NCBI RefSeq assembly: GCF_900143205.1
Contig: NZ_FRDH01000011.1
Location: 62,001-126,000, forward strand
Source of the DNA: Butyrivibrio hungatei DSM 14810
Lineage (GTDB): Bacteria > Bacillota > Clostridia > Lachnospirales > Lachnospiraceae
DNA: 64,000 nucleotides
Direction of reading: 5' to 3'
Shown here: positions 17,754-26,040 of the stretch, piece by piece
How positions within the stretch are numbered: position 1 is the first letter of the stretch
How the letters are laid out: every line of letters starts with the position of its first letter
Position numbers and translations under genes: made by a program
The notes under the pieces: model-generated
Database searches by the model: none
What the model was told of the DNA's origin: nothing
What the model saw: the letters and a program-made list of their open reading frames with translations, nothing else

Positions 17754-18956
17754 ATGCAGTATCATGCTTTTGTAATTAAGTATGCCGAGATCGGAGTAAA
17801 AGGAAAGAACAGATATATCTTTGAAGATGCACTTGTTAAGCAGCTAAAGAGAGTGCTTGCTAAGTGCGATGGCAGCTTTAATATTTCTAAGGTTGCAGGT
17901 CGTATCTATATTGAAGCAGAAGGCTTTGATTTTGATGAGACTGTATCACAGCTTCAGACTGTATTTGGAGTAACAGGAATCTGCCCGGCTGTATCTATCG
18001 CAAGAGATGGAGAGAACCATCTTCCAGATGTTGATGGAGTAGCTAAGGCTGTATTAGATTTTATTGATGGCGTGTATCCTAACAAGAACAAGACATTCAA
18101 GGTTAAGTGCAGAAGAGTAGATAAGAGCTATCCTGTGGACTCTATGGAGATGGCAGCTGAGCTTGGTGGCAGAATACTTTATGCATTCCCAGAGATGAAG
18201 GTAGATGTTCATGATCCTGAGATCCTCATAAACGTTGAGCTTAGAGAGAAACTAAATATCTTCTCTGAGATCATTCCTGGACCAGGTGGAATGCCAATAG
18301 GAACAGCCGGTAAAGCGATGCTTCTTCTTTCAGGCGGAATTGATTCACCTGTTGCTGGATACATGGTTGCAAAAAGAGGTGTTGAGATCGAAGCTGTATA
18401 TTTCAATGCCCCACCTTATACAAGTGAGAAAGCCAAGCAGAAGGTAATCGACCTTGCTGGCGTTATTGCAAAGTATACAGGTAAGGTTAAGCTTCACGTT
18501 ATCAACTTTACTGACATTCAGATGTATATCTATGAGAAATGCCCACATGATGAGCTTACTATCATCATGAGAAGATATATGATGAGAATTGCAGATATTC
18601 TTGCTCAGAAGTCAGGTTCTATGGGACTTATCACTGGTGAGAGTATCGGGCAGGTTGCATCACAGACAATGCAGAGCCTTATGTGTACAGGAGAGGTAGT
18701 AACAGACATTCCTGTTTACAGACCGCTCATTGCTTTTGATAAACAGGATATTGTAGATATTTCATACAAGATTGATGCTTACGAGACGTCTATCCTTCCT
18801 TATGAGGATTGCTGTACTATTTTCGTTGCTAAGCACCCTGTTACTAAGCCAAGAGCTGATATCATCAGAAAGCATGAGGAGAATCTCGTAGAAAAGATAG
18901 ATGAGCTTATGCAGACTGCTCTTGATACTGACGAAGTTATTGAGATTACGAGGTAA
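17754..18956 (+). CDS. thiI: tRNA 4-thiouridine synthase ThiI (short form, no rhodanese domain)
   Basis: ThiI makes 4-thiouridine at position 8 of tRNAs. The 400 residues contain a ferredoxin-like start (YAEIGVKGKNRYIFE), a THUMP RNA-binding domain to about residue 165 and the PP-loop ATP pyrophosphatase MLLLSGGIDSPVAGYM. Near the C-terminus, PYEDCCTIFVAKHP keeps the catalytic cysteine region. The rhodanese domain of E. coli ThiI is absent, as in Bacillus, so sulfur must come straight from the desulfurase encoded 14 bases upstream. The start has AAGAGG before it. No U-rich terminator is seen on this strand; the hairpin at 18996 could still stop it. Confidence 0.95.
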   Translation: MQYHAFVIKYAEIGVKGKNRYIFEDALVKQLKRVLAKCDGSFNISKVAGRIYIEAEGFDFDETVSQLQTVFGVTGICPAVSIARDGENHLPDVDGVAKAVLDFIDGVYPNKNKTFKVKCRRVDKSYPVDSMEMAAELGGRILYAFPEMKVDVHDPEILINVELREKLNIFSEIIPGPGGMPIGTAGKAMLLLSGGIDSPVAGYMVAKRGVEIEAVYFNAPPYTSEKAKQKVIDLAGVIAKYTGKVKLHVINFTDIQMYIYEKCPHDELTIIMRRYMMRIADILAQKSGSMGLITGESIGQVASQTMQSLMCTGEVVTDIPVYRPLIAFDKQDIVDISYKIDAYETSILPYEDCCTIFVAKHPVTKPRADIIRKHEENLVEKIDELMQTALDTDEVIEITR

Positions 18957-18989
18957 AAACCTCAGCAAGTGCTCTGCGCTGGGATTATC

Positions 18990-19028
18990 AAAAAAAGACC
19001 ATCTTAAAATGAACTTTTAAGATGGTCT
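18990..19028 (-). terminator. intrinsic terminator of the HPr-like gene (possibly bidirectional)
   Basis: AGACCATCTTAAAA pairs perfectly with its complement over a five-base loop. On the - strand it runs into six or more T residues; on the + strand the tail is weak, so the main user is the - strand gene. Confidence 0.85.
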
Positions 19029-19061
19029 ATAATAATCTTTTAGATGGATCTAATCCAAAGA

Positions 19062-19292
19062 TTAGATCATGTAAGGCTTCAAAATCTCGAGAACCTCATC
19101 TGCGCCGTCTTCTGCATGGATGTTAAGATCAATAGGCTTAGAAAGATCTAATGAAAAAATACCCATAATAGACTTAGCGTCGATAACGTATCTTCCTGAA
19201 ACGAGGTCGAAGTCATAATCAAACTTCGTAATATCGTTTACGAAAGATTTTACCTTATCGATAGAATTTAAAGAAATTTTTACGGTCTTCAT
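19062..19292 (-). CDS. HPr-like protein without the phosphorylated histidine
   Basis: The 76-residue protein has the HPr fold signature in its second half: GRYVIDAKSIMGIFSLDLS matches the region around the regulatory serine of HPr (KSIMG). The N-terminal part lacks the G-x-H-x-R-P-A motif that carries the PTS phosphohistidine: there is FDYDFDLVSG where it should be. It therefore cannot relay phosphate in the PTS, but could be phosphorylated on serine or act as a regulatory partner, like Crh of Bacillus. The start has AGGAGG on the - strand. It is monocistronic, with its own promoter and terminator. A true HPr gene lies at 55423. Confidence 0.8.
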   Translation of the reverse strand: MKTVKISLNSIDKVKSFVNDITKFDYDFDLVSGRYVIDAKSIMGIFSLDLSKPIDLNIHAEDGADEVLEILKPYMI

Positions 19293-19318
19293 TGCGCAAA
19301 TACCTCCTTCTTTTCTTT

Positions 19319-19347
19319 ATAGTAAACGGAGTAACTGCAAAAGTCAA
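19319..19347 (-). promoter_or_regulatory. promoter of the HPr-like gene
   Basis: On the - strand TTGACT (19347-19342) and TACTAT (19324-19319) are separated by 17 bases, with AGGAGG and the ATG about 30 bases below. Confidence 0.65.
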
Positions 19348-19384
19348 TGACTAACCCTAAACAAAATAAGAAAGAAATGCCTTT

Positions 19385-20737
19385 ATGCAAAATAACGTTA
19401 ATGGATTAAAGGTTGCAATGCACAACCTAGGATGTAAAGTAAATAGCTATGAAATGGATGTTATGAGTCAAAAACTCCAGGAACAGGGAGCTATAATCGT
19501 GCCTTTCGAAGAGAAGGCGGACATCTATATCATAAACACCTGCACAGTTACTAATATTGCAGATAGAAAATCAAGACAGATGCTCCATAGATCCAAGAAG
19601 GAGAATCCTGATTCTATAGTTGTTGCAGTTGGATGCTATGTAGAGACAGGTCTTGATGGCGTCAAGAAGGATGAATGCATTGATCTTGCTATCGGAAACA
19701 ACAAGAAATCAGAGATAGTAGATATATTAAATGAGTTCATCGAAGCCAGGAATGAAGTTATAGATAAGACTCTTTTTGGTAGTACCATAATTGACATCAA
19801 CCATACTAATGAATACGAGAGTATGACATTAAAAGAGCTTCCGGAGCACACAAGAGCCTATATCAAGATCCAGGATGGATGTAACCAGTTCTGTTCATAT
19901 TGCGTCATTCCGTACGCAAGAGGAAGAGTAAGAAGTAGAAATATGGATGAAATCCTGAGCGAGATCGAGGGCCTTGTTAAGAAGGGCTGCAAAGAAGTGG
20001 TTCTTACAGGTATTCACACAAGCTCTTATGGTATAGATTTTGGTAAGGCTCAGCTTATTGATCTTATTGAAAAGATAAATGAAATTTCGGGAATAGAGAG
20101 AATAAGACTTAGTTCATTGGAGCCAAGGATCATAACTGAAGAAAATGCAAAGAGATTGGCAGCCATTGATAAGCTTTGTCCACATTTCCACTTATCACTT
20201 CAGAGTGGATGTGATTCAGTCCTCAAGAGAATGAATAGGCATTATACAGCTGATGAATTTAGAGAAGGCGTAAGACTATTAAGAGAAGCTTTTGATAAAC
20301 CAGCTATCACTACAGACGTTATTGTAGGATTCCCTGGTGAGACAGAGGAAGAGTTTGAGGATTGCCGCAAGTTTGTAGAAGAGATCCAGTTCTATGAGAT
20401 GCATGTATTTAAGTACTCTCCTAGAAAAGGAACTGTTGCCGCAGGAATGCCAGATCAGCTCACGGACAAAGAAAAGTCCAAGAGAAGTGAAGTGCTTCTT
20501 AACATGACAAGGGAACATTCCAAGGAATATAGAGGTAAGTTTATCGGAACAGAGCTCACAGTTTTGTGGGAAGATGAAGAAGAGATTGGTGGTCAGACTT
20601 ATATCATCGGACATACTGACAGATATGTCAGAGTTGCACTGCACGTTGATGATAAAGAGAACTACAAAGCTAGTACTGGAGCCATTTCTACAGTTGTTCC
20701 AACAGCCTTCCTAACTCCTGATACATTGCTTATTTGA
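19385..20737 (+). CDS. mtaB: tRNA t6A37 methylthiotransferase MtaB
   Basis: MtaB is a radical-SAM enzyme that converts t6A to ms2t6A at position 37 of tRNAs reading ANN codons. The 450 residues show the N-terminal cluster domain with three cysteines (HNLGCKVNSYE, INTCTVT, AVGCYVETG), the radical-SAM motif DGCNQFCSYCVIPYARGR near residue 165, and a C-terminal TRAM RNA-binding domain from about residue 385. Length and motif spacing fit MtaB rather than MiaB or RimO; e-MtaB-type YqeV of Bacillus is the closest known relative. The ribosome site before the ATG is weak, so a start at the next in-frame ATG (19418) is possible. Confidence 0.9.
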   Translation: MQNNVNGLKVAMHNLGCKVNSYEMDVMSQKLQEQGAIIVPFEEKADIYIINTCTVTNIADRKSRQMLHRSKKENPDSIVVAVGCYVETGLDGVKKDECIDLAIGNNKKSEIVDILNEFIEARNEVIDKTLFGSTIIDINHTNEYESMTLKELPEHTRAYIKIQDGCNQFCSYCVIPYARGRVRSRNMDEILSEIEGLVKKGCKEVVLTGIHTSSYGIDFGKAQLIDLIEKINEISGIERIRLSSLEPRIITEENAKRLAAIDKLCPHFHLSLQSGCDSVLKRMNRHYTADEFREGVRLLREAFDKPAITTDVIVGFPGETEEEFEDCRKFVEEIQFYEMHVFKYSPRKGTVAAGMPDQLTDKEKSKRSEVLLNMTREHSKEYRGKFIGTELTVLWEDEEEIGGQTYIIGHTDRYVRVALHVDDKENYKASTGAISTVVPTAFLTPDTLLI

Positions 20738-20769
20738 ATTAGTTAGTGTACAATTATTTTTGGAGTATA

Positions 20770-20798
20770 TTGAGCCTGTGTGCTTTTTAAAATAAAAA
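20770..20798 (+). promoter_or_regulatory. possible promoter of the ireB cluster
   Basis: TTGAGC at 20770-20775 and TAAAAA at 20793-20798 are 17 bases apart. The surroundings are AT-rich, so chance matches are likely. Confidence 0.3.
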
Positions 20799-20818
20799 AA
20801 TACGAATGGAGAGATGAT

Positions 20819-21094
20819 ATGGCAGAGCAGAATTTAGAGAACACCCAATTCTTCAAAGTTGAAGTCGAGCCAGAAACTGGCGTTAAGATGGTACTTTCTG
20901 TAGTATATGATGCCTTGCTTGAAAAGGGATACAATCCTGTTAATCAGATTGTTGGATATATCATGTCTGGAGATCCTACATACATTACAAGTCACAAGGG
21001 CGCCAGAAGCCTTATTATGAAGGTTGAGCGTGATGAGCTTGTTGAGGAGATGCTCACAGAGTATATCAAGAGCAACAACTGGGCTAGAAAGTAA
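20819..21094 (+). CDS. ireB: IreB family regulatory phosphoprotein (UPF0297)
   Basis: The 91-residue product is a typical IreB/UPF0297 protein: NTQFFKVE near the start, the core [20 protein letters not shown] and the end [22 protein letters not shown]. In Enterococcus IreB is phosphorylated on threonines by the PASTA kinase IreK and affects cephalosporin resistance. I chose the ATG at 20819, preceded by ATGGAGAG. The order ireB-ruvX-DUF1292 matches yrzL-yrrK-yrzB in Bacillus. A Ser/Thr kinase without PASTA domains is encoded at 37491 and could be its partner, which is inference. Confidence 0.92.
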   Translation: MAEQNLENTQFFKVEVEPETGVKMVLSVVYDALLEKGYNPVNQIVGYIMSGDPTYITSHKGARSLIMKVERDELVEEMLTEYIKSNNWARK

Positions 21095-21098
21095 TATT

Positions 21099-21527
21099 AT
21101 GCGAATCATGGGTTTGGACTACGGTTCCAGAACAGTTGGAGTTGCCATAAGCGATGAGCTTCTTTTAACTGCGCAGGGTAAAGAGATAATCCGTAGAAAA
21201 GAGGAAAATAAGTTAAGAAGGACAATGGCTCGAATTGAAGAGTTGATCCAGGAGTACAATGTTGAGAAGATGGTGCTTGGTCTACCTCTTAATATGGACC
21301 AGACTCCTTCTGAGCGTTCTGAGTTATGCCTTGAGTTCAAGGATAAGCTTGAACGTAGGACGGGAATCCCAGTTGTTATGTGGGATGAGAGACTTACGAC
21401 TGTAGAAGCGGACGAGATCATGGATGAAGCCGGTATCAGAGGTCGTGAACGTAAAGAGTACGTAGATATGATTGCAGCTCAGATAATTCTTCAGGATTAT
21501 CTGGATAATAGCAAAGATAAAACCTGA
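21099..21527 (+). CDS. ruvX: YqgF/RuvX family putative Holliday junction resolvase
   Basis: The 142-residue protein has the RNase H-like fold of the YqgF family: [19 protein letters not shown] with the first catalytic aspartate, [16 protein letters not shown] in the middle, and [12 protein letters not shown] followed by [15 protein letters not shown] at the end. Members act on Holliday junctions and, in E. coli, in 16S rRNA 5' processing. The start lies four bases after the ireB stop, with only a weak ribosome site, which suggests translational coupling; ATG at 21108 is an alternative. It is a normal length for the family. Confidence 0.92.
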   Translation: MRIMGLDYGSRTVGVAISDELLLTAQGKEIIRRKEENKLRRTMARIEELIQEYNVEKMVLGLPLNMDQTPSERSELCLEFKDKLERRTGIPVVMWDERLTTVEADEIMDEAGIRGRERKEYVDMIAAQIILQDYLDNSKDKT

Positions 21528-21540
21528 TTATAGTCAGGAA

Positions 21541-21816
21541 ATGGTGGATAATTTGGAAAAGATTTTATTTAGCCCGGATGGGGGCGAAGCAGTAGAGTTC
21601 TACTGCCTTGAACAGACAAGCCTTGGAGGCAAGACCTACCTGCTTGTTACAGATGAAGAAGATGGTGACGGAGAAGCGCTTATTTTACGCGACGACTCCG
21701 ATATTAAAGATGAAGAAGCGGTTTATGTGATTGTGGACGATGACCTGGAGCTGGAAGCTGTTGCAGGTGTATTTCGTAAGCTGCTTTCTGAGGATGGAAT
21801 AGATCTTGATGCCTAA
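21541..21816 (+). CDS. DUF1292 family protein (YrzB-like)
   Basis: This is a very acidic 91-residue protein of the DUF1292 family. Its EAVEFYCLEQTSLGGKTYLL and EALILRD segments match YrzB of Bacillus, which lies in the same place after ireB (yrzL) and ruvX (yrrK). Its function is not known. The gene starts 13 bases after ruvX and is surely in the same operon. The high acid content and small size suggest a soluble cytoplasmic regulator or partner protein, but nothing in the sequence shows the target. Confidence 0.88.
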   Translation: MVDNLEKILFSPDGGEAVEFYCLEQTSLGGKTYLLVTDEEDGDGEALILRDDSDIKDEEAVYVIVDDDLELEAVAGVFRKLLSEDGIDLDA

Positions 21817-21877
21817 CGGGGAGTGCGGTTGACAGCTTTTTCTATTTCTCCGCCAATGTATAAATGGAGGATTAATT

Positions 21878-23557
21878 TTGAGTAAAAAGAAAACTGAAAA
21901 TGGCTCCAAACTGCAGATCATCCCACTTGGTGGTCTTGAGCAGATTGGAATGAATATCACTGCCTTCAGGTATGAAGACAGTATTATTGTAGTGGATTGC
22001 GGTTTGTCATTCCCTGATGATGACATGTTGGGAATTGACCTTGTAATCCCGGATATCACATATTTACAGGAAAATATCGACAAAGTAAAAGGCTTTGTTA
22101 TAACACATGGTCATGAAGATCATATAGGAGCACTTCCATATATTCTTCATGAACTCAATGTCCCTGTGTATGCCACAAGACTTACAATGGGTATCATTGA
22201 GCACAAGCTTGAGGAGCACAATCTTCTCAAAAAGACTCGAAGAAAAGTAGTTAAGTTTGGACAGTCCATTAACCTTGGGCAGTTCAGAGTTGAATTCATC
22301 AGAACTAATCACTCGATAGTCGATGCGGCAGCTCTGGCAATATATTCACCAGCCGGAACTGTAGTCCACACAGGAGACTTTAAGGTTGATTACACACCAG
22401 TATTTGGTGATCCTATAGATCTTCAGAGATTTGCTGAAATCGGTAAAAAAGGCGTTCTCGCCCTTATGTGCGACTCAACAAATGCTGAGAGACCAGGATT
22501 TACAGCTTCTGAGAGAACAGTAGGAAGAGCTTTGGATTCTCTTTTTGAAGAACATGAGAACCAGAGGATCATTGTAGCTACATTCGCGTCCAATGTAGAC
22601 AGAGTTCAGCAGATCATCAACACAGCTCATAAATGCGGTAGAAAAGTAGTAGTAGAAGGCCGCAGTATGGTGAGCATCATTGATATTGCTCAGAAACTGG
22701 AATGCATCCAGATTCCTGAGAATACACTTATTGATATCGATCAGCTCAAAAATTACCCTGAGAACAAGACTGTTATCATTACAACAGGTAGCCAGGGTGA
22801 AAGTATGGCCGCTCTTAGTAGAATGGCCAGCAGCCAGCACAAGAAGATCACCATCGGTGCTGGAGATACTGTTATTTTCTCTTCTCATCCAATCCCAGGT
22901 AATGAGAAGGCTGTTACTAATATCATTAACGAGCTTCAGATGAAGGGAGCAGATGTAATCTTCCAGGATGTTCATGTATCTGGACATGCCTGCCAGGAAG
23001 ATATCAAGCTCATCTATACACTTGTTAAGCCTAAGTACGCAATTCCTGTTCACGGCGAGTACAGACACCTTATTGCTCAGAGCAATATTGCAAGAGATCT
23101 TGGAATTGCAAAGGAGAATGTATTCATTCTTCATTCTGGAGATATCCTTGAACTTGATGAAGAGAGCGCAAAAGTTAAGGGTAAGGTTCCTGTAGGAGCT
23201 ATCCTTGTTGACGGTCTTGGTGTAGGTGATGTAGGTAATGTTGTTCTTCGTGACAGACAGCATCTTGCTGAGGATGGAATCGTTATAGTTGTATTTGGTC
23301 TTGATAAGGAAAGTGGACAGCTTATTTCAGGTCCTAATATTGTATCAAGAGGATTTGTATATGTCAGAGAGTCAGACAAGCTCATTGACGATGCTACAGA
23401 TCTTGTTTACGACGAACTTATCGAAGCTACTGATAAGGGCATAACTGATTGGAATAAATTAAAAAATATTGTCAAAGATGTCTTAAGCGATTATATTTGG
23501 AAGAAGACAAAGAGAAGACCAATGATAATGCCAATAATAATGTCTACAAATATTTGA
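21878..23557 (+). CDS. ribonuclease J (beta-CASP metallo-beta-lactamase family)
   Basis: RNase J degrades and matures RNA by endo- and 5'-3' exonucleolytic cutting. The 559 residues show the zinc motif THGHEDHIGALPY near residues 74-86, VHTGDFKVDYTPV, DSTNAERPGFT, the beta-CASP region IIVATFASNVDRVQQ and SGHACQEDIKL, and VHGEYRHLIAQ. The frame starts with TTG at 21878-21880, preceded by TGGAGG at 21865-21870; no ATG is near enough. It follows the DUF1292 gene after 61 bases and interrupts the order known from Bacillus, where DUF1292 is followed by mltG. Either the J1 or J2 paralogue is possible, so no symbol is given. Confidence 0.95.
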   Translation: MSKKKTENGSKLQIIPLGGLEQIGMNITAFRYEDSIIVVDCGLSFPDDDMLGIDLVIPDITYLQENIDKVKGFVITHGHEDHIGALPYILHELNVPVYATRLTMGIIEHKLEEHNLLKKTRRKVVKFGQSINLGQFRVEFIRTNHSIVDAAALAIYSPAGTVVHTGDFKVDYTPVFGDPIDLQRFAEIGKKGVLALMCDSTNAERPGFTASERTVGRALDSLFEEHENQRIIVATFASNVDRVQQIINTAHKCGRKVVVEGRSMVSIIDIAQKLECIQIPENTLIDIDQLKNYPENKTVIITTGSQGESMAALSRMASSQHKKITIGAGDTVIFSSHPIPGNEKAVTNIINELQMKGADVIFQDVHVSGHACQEDIKLIYTLVKPKYAIPVHGEYRHLIAQSNIARDLGIAKENVFILHSGDILELDEESAKVKGKVPVGAILVDGLGVGDVGNVVLRDRQHLAEDGIVIVVFGLDKESGQLISGPNIVSRGFVYVRESDKLIDDATDLVYDELIEATDKGITDWNKLKNIVKDVLSDYIWKKTKRRPMIMPIIMSTNI

Positions 23558-23578
23558 GGTCTTTAGGAGAAGTATTTT

Positions 23579-24070
23579 ATGAATACAAAGAAACTCGGCT
23601 TGGGCATATTGGACACCATAGTCAAGGTAGTTTTCATCATCATTGTTGCTATGCTGATCATTAAGTATGCCAAGGTTGCTTACAACTATGGCTATCATAT
23701 TTTTAATCAGACAGCAGTATCTTCCGGAACAGGAAGAGAGGTAACTGTAACTATCTCAGAGGGTGATTCAGTGGGCCAGATTGCAGATAAACTTGCAGAG
23801 GTTGGGCTTATTACAGATAAGTTTTTGTTCAAACTTCAGGAGATGTTCTCAGAGTATCACGGAATGGAACAGCCAGGAACATATACTCTCAGCACAGCAA
23901 TGACACCGGAGGAGATGCTCTCTATCATGTCTGGCGGCATCAAGAATGGTGAGGAATCTTCAGACAAAGATGGCGCTCTCGAAGAAGGTGCTGCTGAGGA
24001 AACTGAAGTGATAGAAGAAACACAAGAGACAGAAGAAGTAGAAAATTCTGAGGAATCTAATGGTAACTGA
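23579..24070 (+). CDS. MltG/YceG-like membrane protein without the catalytic domain
   Basis: The 163-residue protein has one membrane helix (VVFIIIVAMLIIKYAKVAY, about residues 17-35), a LysM-like region typical of the start of MltG (VTISEGDSVGQIADKLAEVG and GTYTLSTAMTPEEMLSIMSG), and a very acidic tail. MltG is an endolytic murein transglycosylase of about 340-400 residues; the catalytic YceG domain is missing here, so this is not an active enzyme. It sits where mltG (yrrL) is found in Bacillus, before the TrmR and TrhP genes. It may be a cell-wall-binding remnant or adaptor. It overlaps the next gene by 11 bases. Confidence 0.7.
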   Translation: MNTKKLGLGILDTIVKVVFIIIVAMLIIKYAKVAYNYGYHIFNQTAVSSGTGREVTVTISEGDSVGQIADKLAEVGLITDKFLFKLQEMFSEYHGMEQPGTYTLSTAMTPEEMLSIMSGGIKNGEESSDKDGALEEGAAEETEVIEETQETEEVENSEESNGN

Positions 24071-24707
24071 ACAAGATAGAATGACGGCATTCATCAATTC
24101 TCTTGATCAGGGCAATGCACCTTATCTTGATGAACTTGAAAGAATCGCCAAAAAGGACGACGTCCCTATTGTACGCAAGGATTCTCAGGCACTACTCAAA
24201 TTCCTGATGGCACAGGCAAATCCGGTGAATATATTGGAAGTTGGCTGTGCTACTGGATTCTCAGCTCTTTTGATGGCTGAGTACAGCGGAGATGATGCCA
24301 AGATCACTACAATAGAAAAATATGAAAAGCGAATCCCTATAGCCAGGGACAACTTTATAAAGTACGACTCAAAACATAAAATCACACTTTTGGAAGGTGA
24401 TGCGACAGACATTTTAAAGACGCTGACTCCAGGGTATGATTTTATTTTTATGGATGCAGCAAAAGGGCAGTATATCAACTTCCTGCCAGAGTGTTTAAGG
24501 ATACTCAATAAGGGAGGTCTTTTGGTATCAGACAATGTCCTTCAGGACGGAGACGTCATAGAATCAAGATTTGCTGTGACAAGAAGAGACAGAACAATAC
24601 ACGCCAGAATGCGTGAGTATCTATATGAGCTAAAGCATAACGACATGCTTAACACAGTTATTTTGACAGTTGGAGATGGAATGACTCTTTCTGTAAAGAC
24701 GAAATGA
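24060..24707 (+). CDS. trmR: SAM-dependent O-methyltransferase, probable tRNA ho5U34 methyltransferase TrmR
   Basis: The 215-residue protein is a class I O-methyltransferase of the COMT-like family: NILEVGCATGFSALLMAEYS (SAM motif I), ITTIEKYEKRIPIAR, FIFMDAAKGQYINFLPE with metal-binding aspartate, and LLVSDNVLQDGDV. In Bacillus the gene at this place, yrrM, encodes TrmR, which methylates 5-hydroxyuridine at tRNA position 34 to 5-methoxyuridine. The next gene is the U32 family hydroxylase candidate, which fits that pathway. The start at 24060 lies within the end of the MltG-like gene, with GAGGAAT upstream. Confidence 0.8.
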   Translation: MVTEQDRMTAFINSLDQGNAPYLDELERIAKKDDVPIVRKDSQALLKFLMAQANPVNILEVGCATGFSALLMAEYSGDDAKITTIEKYEKRIPIARDNFIKYDSKHKITLLEGDATDILKTLTPGYDFIFMDAAKGQYINFLPECLRILNKGGLLVSDNVLQDGDVIESRFAVTRRDRTIHARMREYLYELKHNDMLNTVILTVGDGMTLSVKTK

Positions 24708-24715
24708 GGTAATTT

Positions 24716-25942
24716 ATGAAAAAACCAGAATTATTGATTCCGGCAAGTAGTTTGGAAGTATTAAAGACAGCGGTAATGTTTGGCGCCGATGCAGTATATA
24801 TTGGTGGTGACGCTTTTGGACTTAGAGCTAAAGCCAAGAACTTCAGTCCAGAAGAGATGAAAGAGGGAATTGAGTTTGCTCATGCCCATGGAGTAAGGGT
24901 TCACGTAACAGTTAATATCCTTGCTCACAACTATGATCTTGACGGCGTTGAGAAGTATCTTCATGAGTTAAAAGAGTTAGGGCCAGACGCACTCATTATT
25001 GCAGACCCTGGTATTTTCATGAAAGCCAGAAGGATCTGTCCTGAGATAGAGATCCACGTATCAACACAGGCCAACAATACAAACTACGAGACTTATAATT
25101 TCTGGCATGATCTTGGAGCAAAGAGAGTAGTTGCTGCTAGAGAGCTTTCTCTTAGAGAGATCAAAGAGATCAAGGAGAGAATCCCGGAAGACCTTGAAAT
25201 GGAGTGTTTCATTCACGGTGCTATGTGCATTTCCTATTCAGGAAGATGTCTTTTATCAAATTACTTCACAGGAAGAGACGCCAACAAAGGCGCTTGTACA
25301 CATCCATGCAGATGGAAGTATGCAATTGTTGAGGAACAGAGACCTGGCGAATATCTTCCAGTTTATGAGAATGAGAGAGGAACTTACATCTTTAATTCAA
25401 AGGATCTGTGCATGATCGAACACATTCCTGAGCTTGTGGACGCCGGAGTAGACAGCTGCAAGATTGAGGGCAGAATGAAAACAGCCCTTTATGTAGCTAC
25501 AGTTGCCAGAACCTATAGAAAAGCAATCGATGATTACTTTGAGTCTGAAGAAAAGTACAGAGAGAACATGTCATGGTACCTTGATCAGATCTCAAGATGT
25601 ACATACAGACTCTTTACCACAGGCTTTTATTTCGGAAAACCTAGTGATGAAGCTCAGATCTATGACAATAATACTTATGTTAACGAATACATTTATCTTG
25701 GAATTGTTGGAGAGGTTGACGACAGAGGCTTTGCCAAGATCGAACAGAGAAATAAGTTCTCTGTTGGCGATGAGATAGAAATCATGAAGCCTGACGGAAC
25801 AGATGTCAAGGCTAAGGTGAATGGAATGTATACTGAGGATGGTGAGAGTGTTGATTCATGCCCACATCCAAAGCAGGTTATTTACCTTGATCTATCAGTA
25901 AAGCCTGATAAATTCGATATTTTGAGAATCCCTTCTGAATAA
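24716..25942 (+). CDS. peptidase U32 family protein, probable tRNA U34 hydroxylase TrhP
   Basis: This 408-residue protein carries the U32 signature FIHGAMCISYSGRCLLSNYF with cysteines also in ANKGACTHPCRWKY, and SCKIEGRMKTALYVATVART. Those cysteines bind an iron-sulfur cluster in the U32 proteins that make 5-hydroxyuridine in tRNA from prephenate (TrhP). In Bacillus two such genes (yrrN, yrrO) follow yrrM; here there is one, most like YrrO. Despite the old name it is not expected to be a protease. It starts nine bases after the methyltransferase gene, with GAGG upstream, and is the last gene of the run. Confidence 0.85.
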   Translation: MKKPELLIPASSLEVLKTAVMFGADAVYIGGDAFGLRAKAKNFSPEEMKEGIEFAHAHGVRVHVTVNILAHNYDLDGVEKYLHELKELGPDALIIADPGIFMKARRICPEIEIHVSTQANNTNYETYNFWHDLGAKRVVAARELSLREIKEIKERIPEDLEMECFIHGAMCISYSGRCLLSNYFTGRDANKGACTHPCRWKYAIVEEQRPGEYLPVYENERGTYIFNSKDLCMIEHIPELVDAGVDSCKIEGRMKTALYVATVARTYRKAIDDYFESEEKYRENMSWYLDQISRCTYRLFTTGFYFGKPSDEAQIYDNNTYVNEYIYLGIVGEVDDRGFAKIEQRNKFSVGDEIEIMKPDGTDVKAKVNGMYTEDGESVDSCPHPKQVIYLDLSVKPDKFDILRIPSE

Positions 25943-26040
25943 TTTTGCAAAAGAAATCAAAAAAATACTACACGTTTTAATACAGTTGTTGTAAACTCAA
26001 GGGTAGCGTAAGCAAGTTAAACAAAGGAAGGGATGCATTG

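Noticed and set aside
22475-23263. Open frame of 262 codons on the - strand
   Set aside because: It lies wholly opposite the RNase J gene, has no ribosome site and shows no domain; a shadow of the strong codon bias.
25943-26040. Riboswitch or strong promoter before glnN
   Set aside because: The 98-base gap is too short for known large riboswitches and I found no convincing -35/-10 pair or conserved fold.
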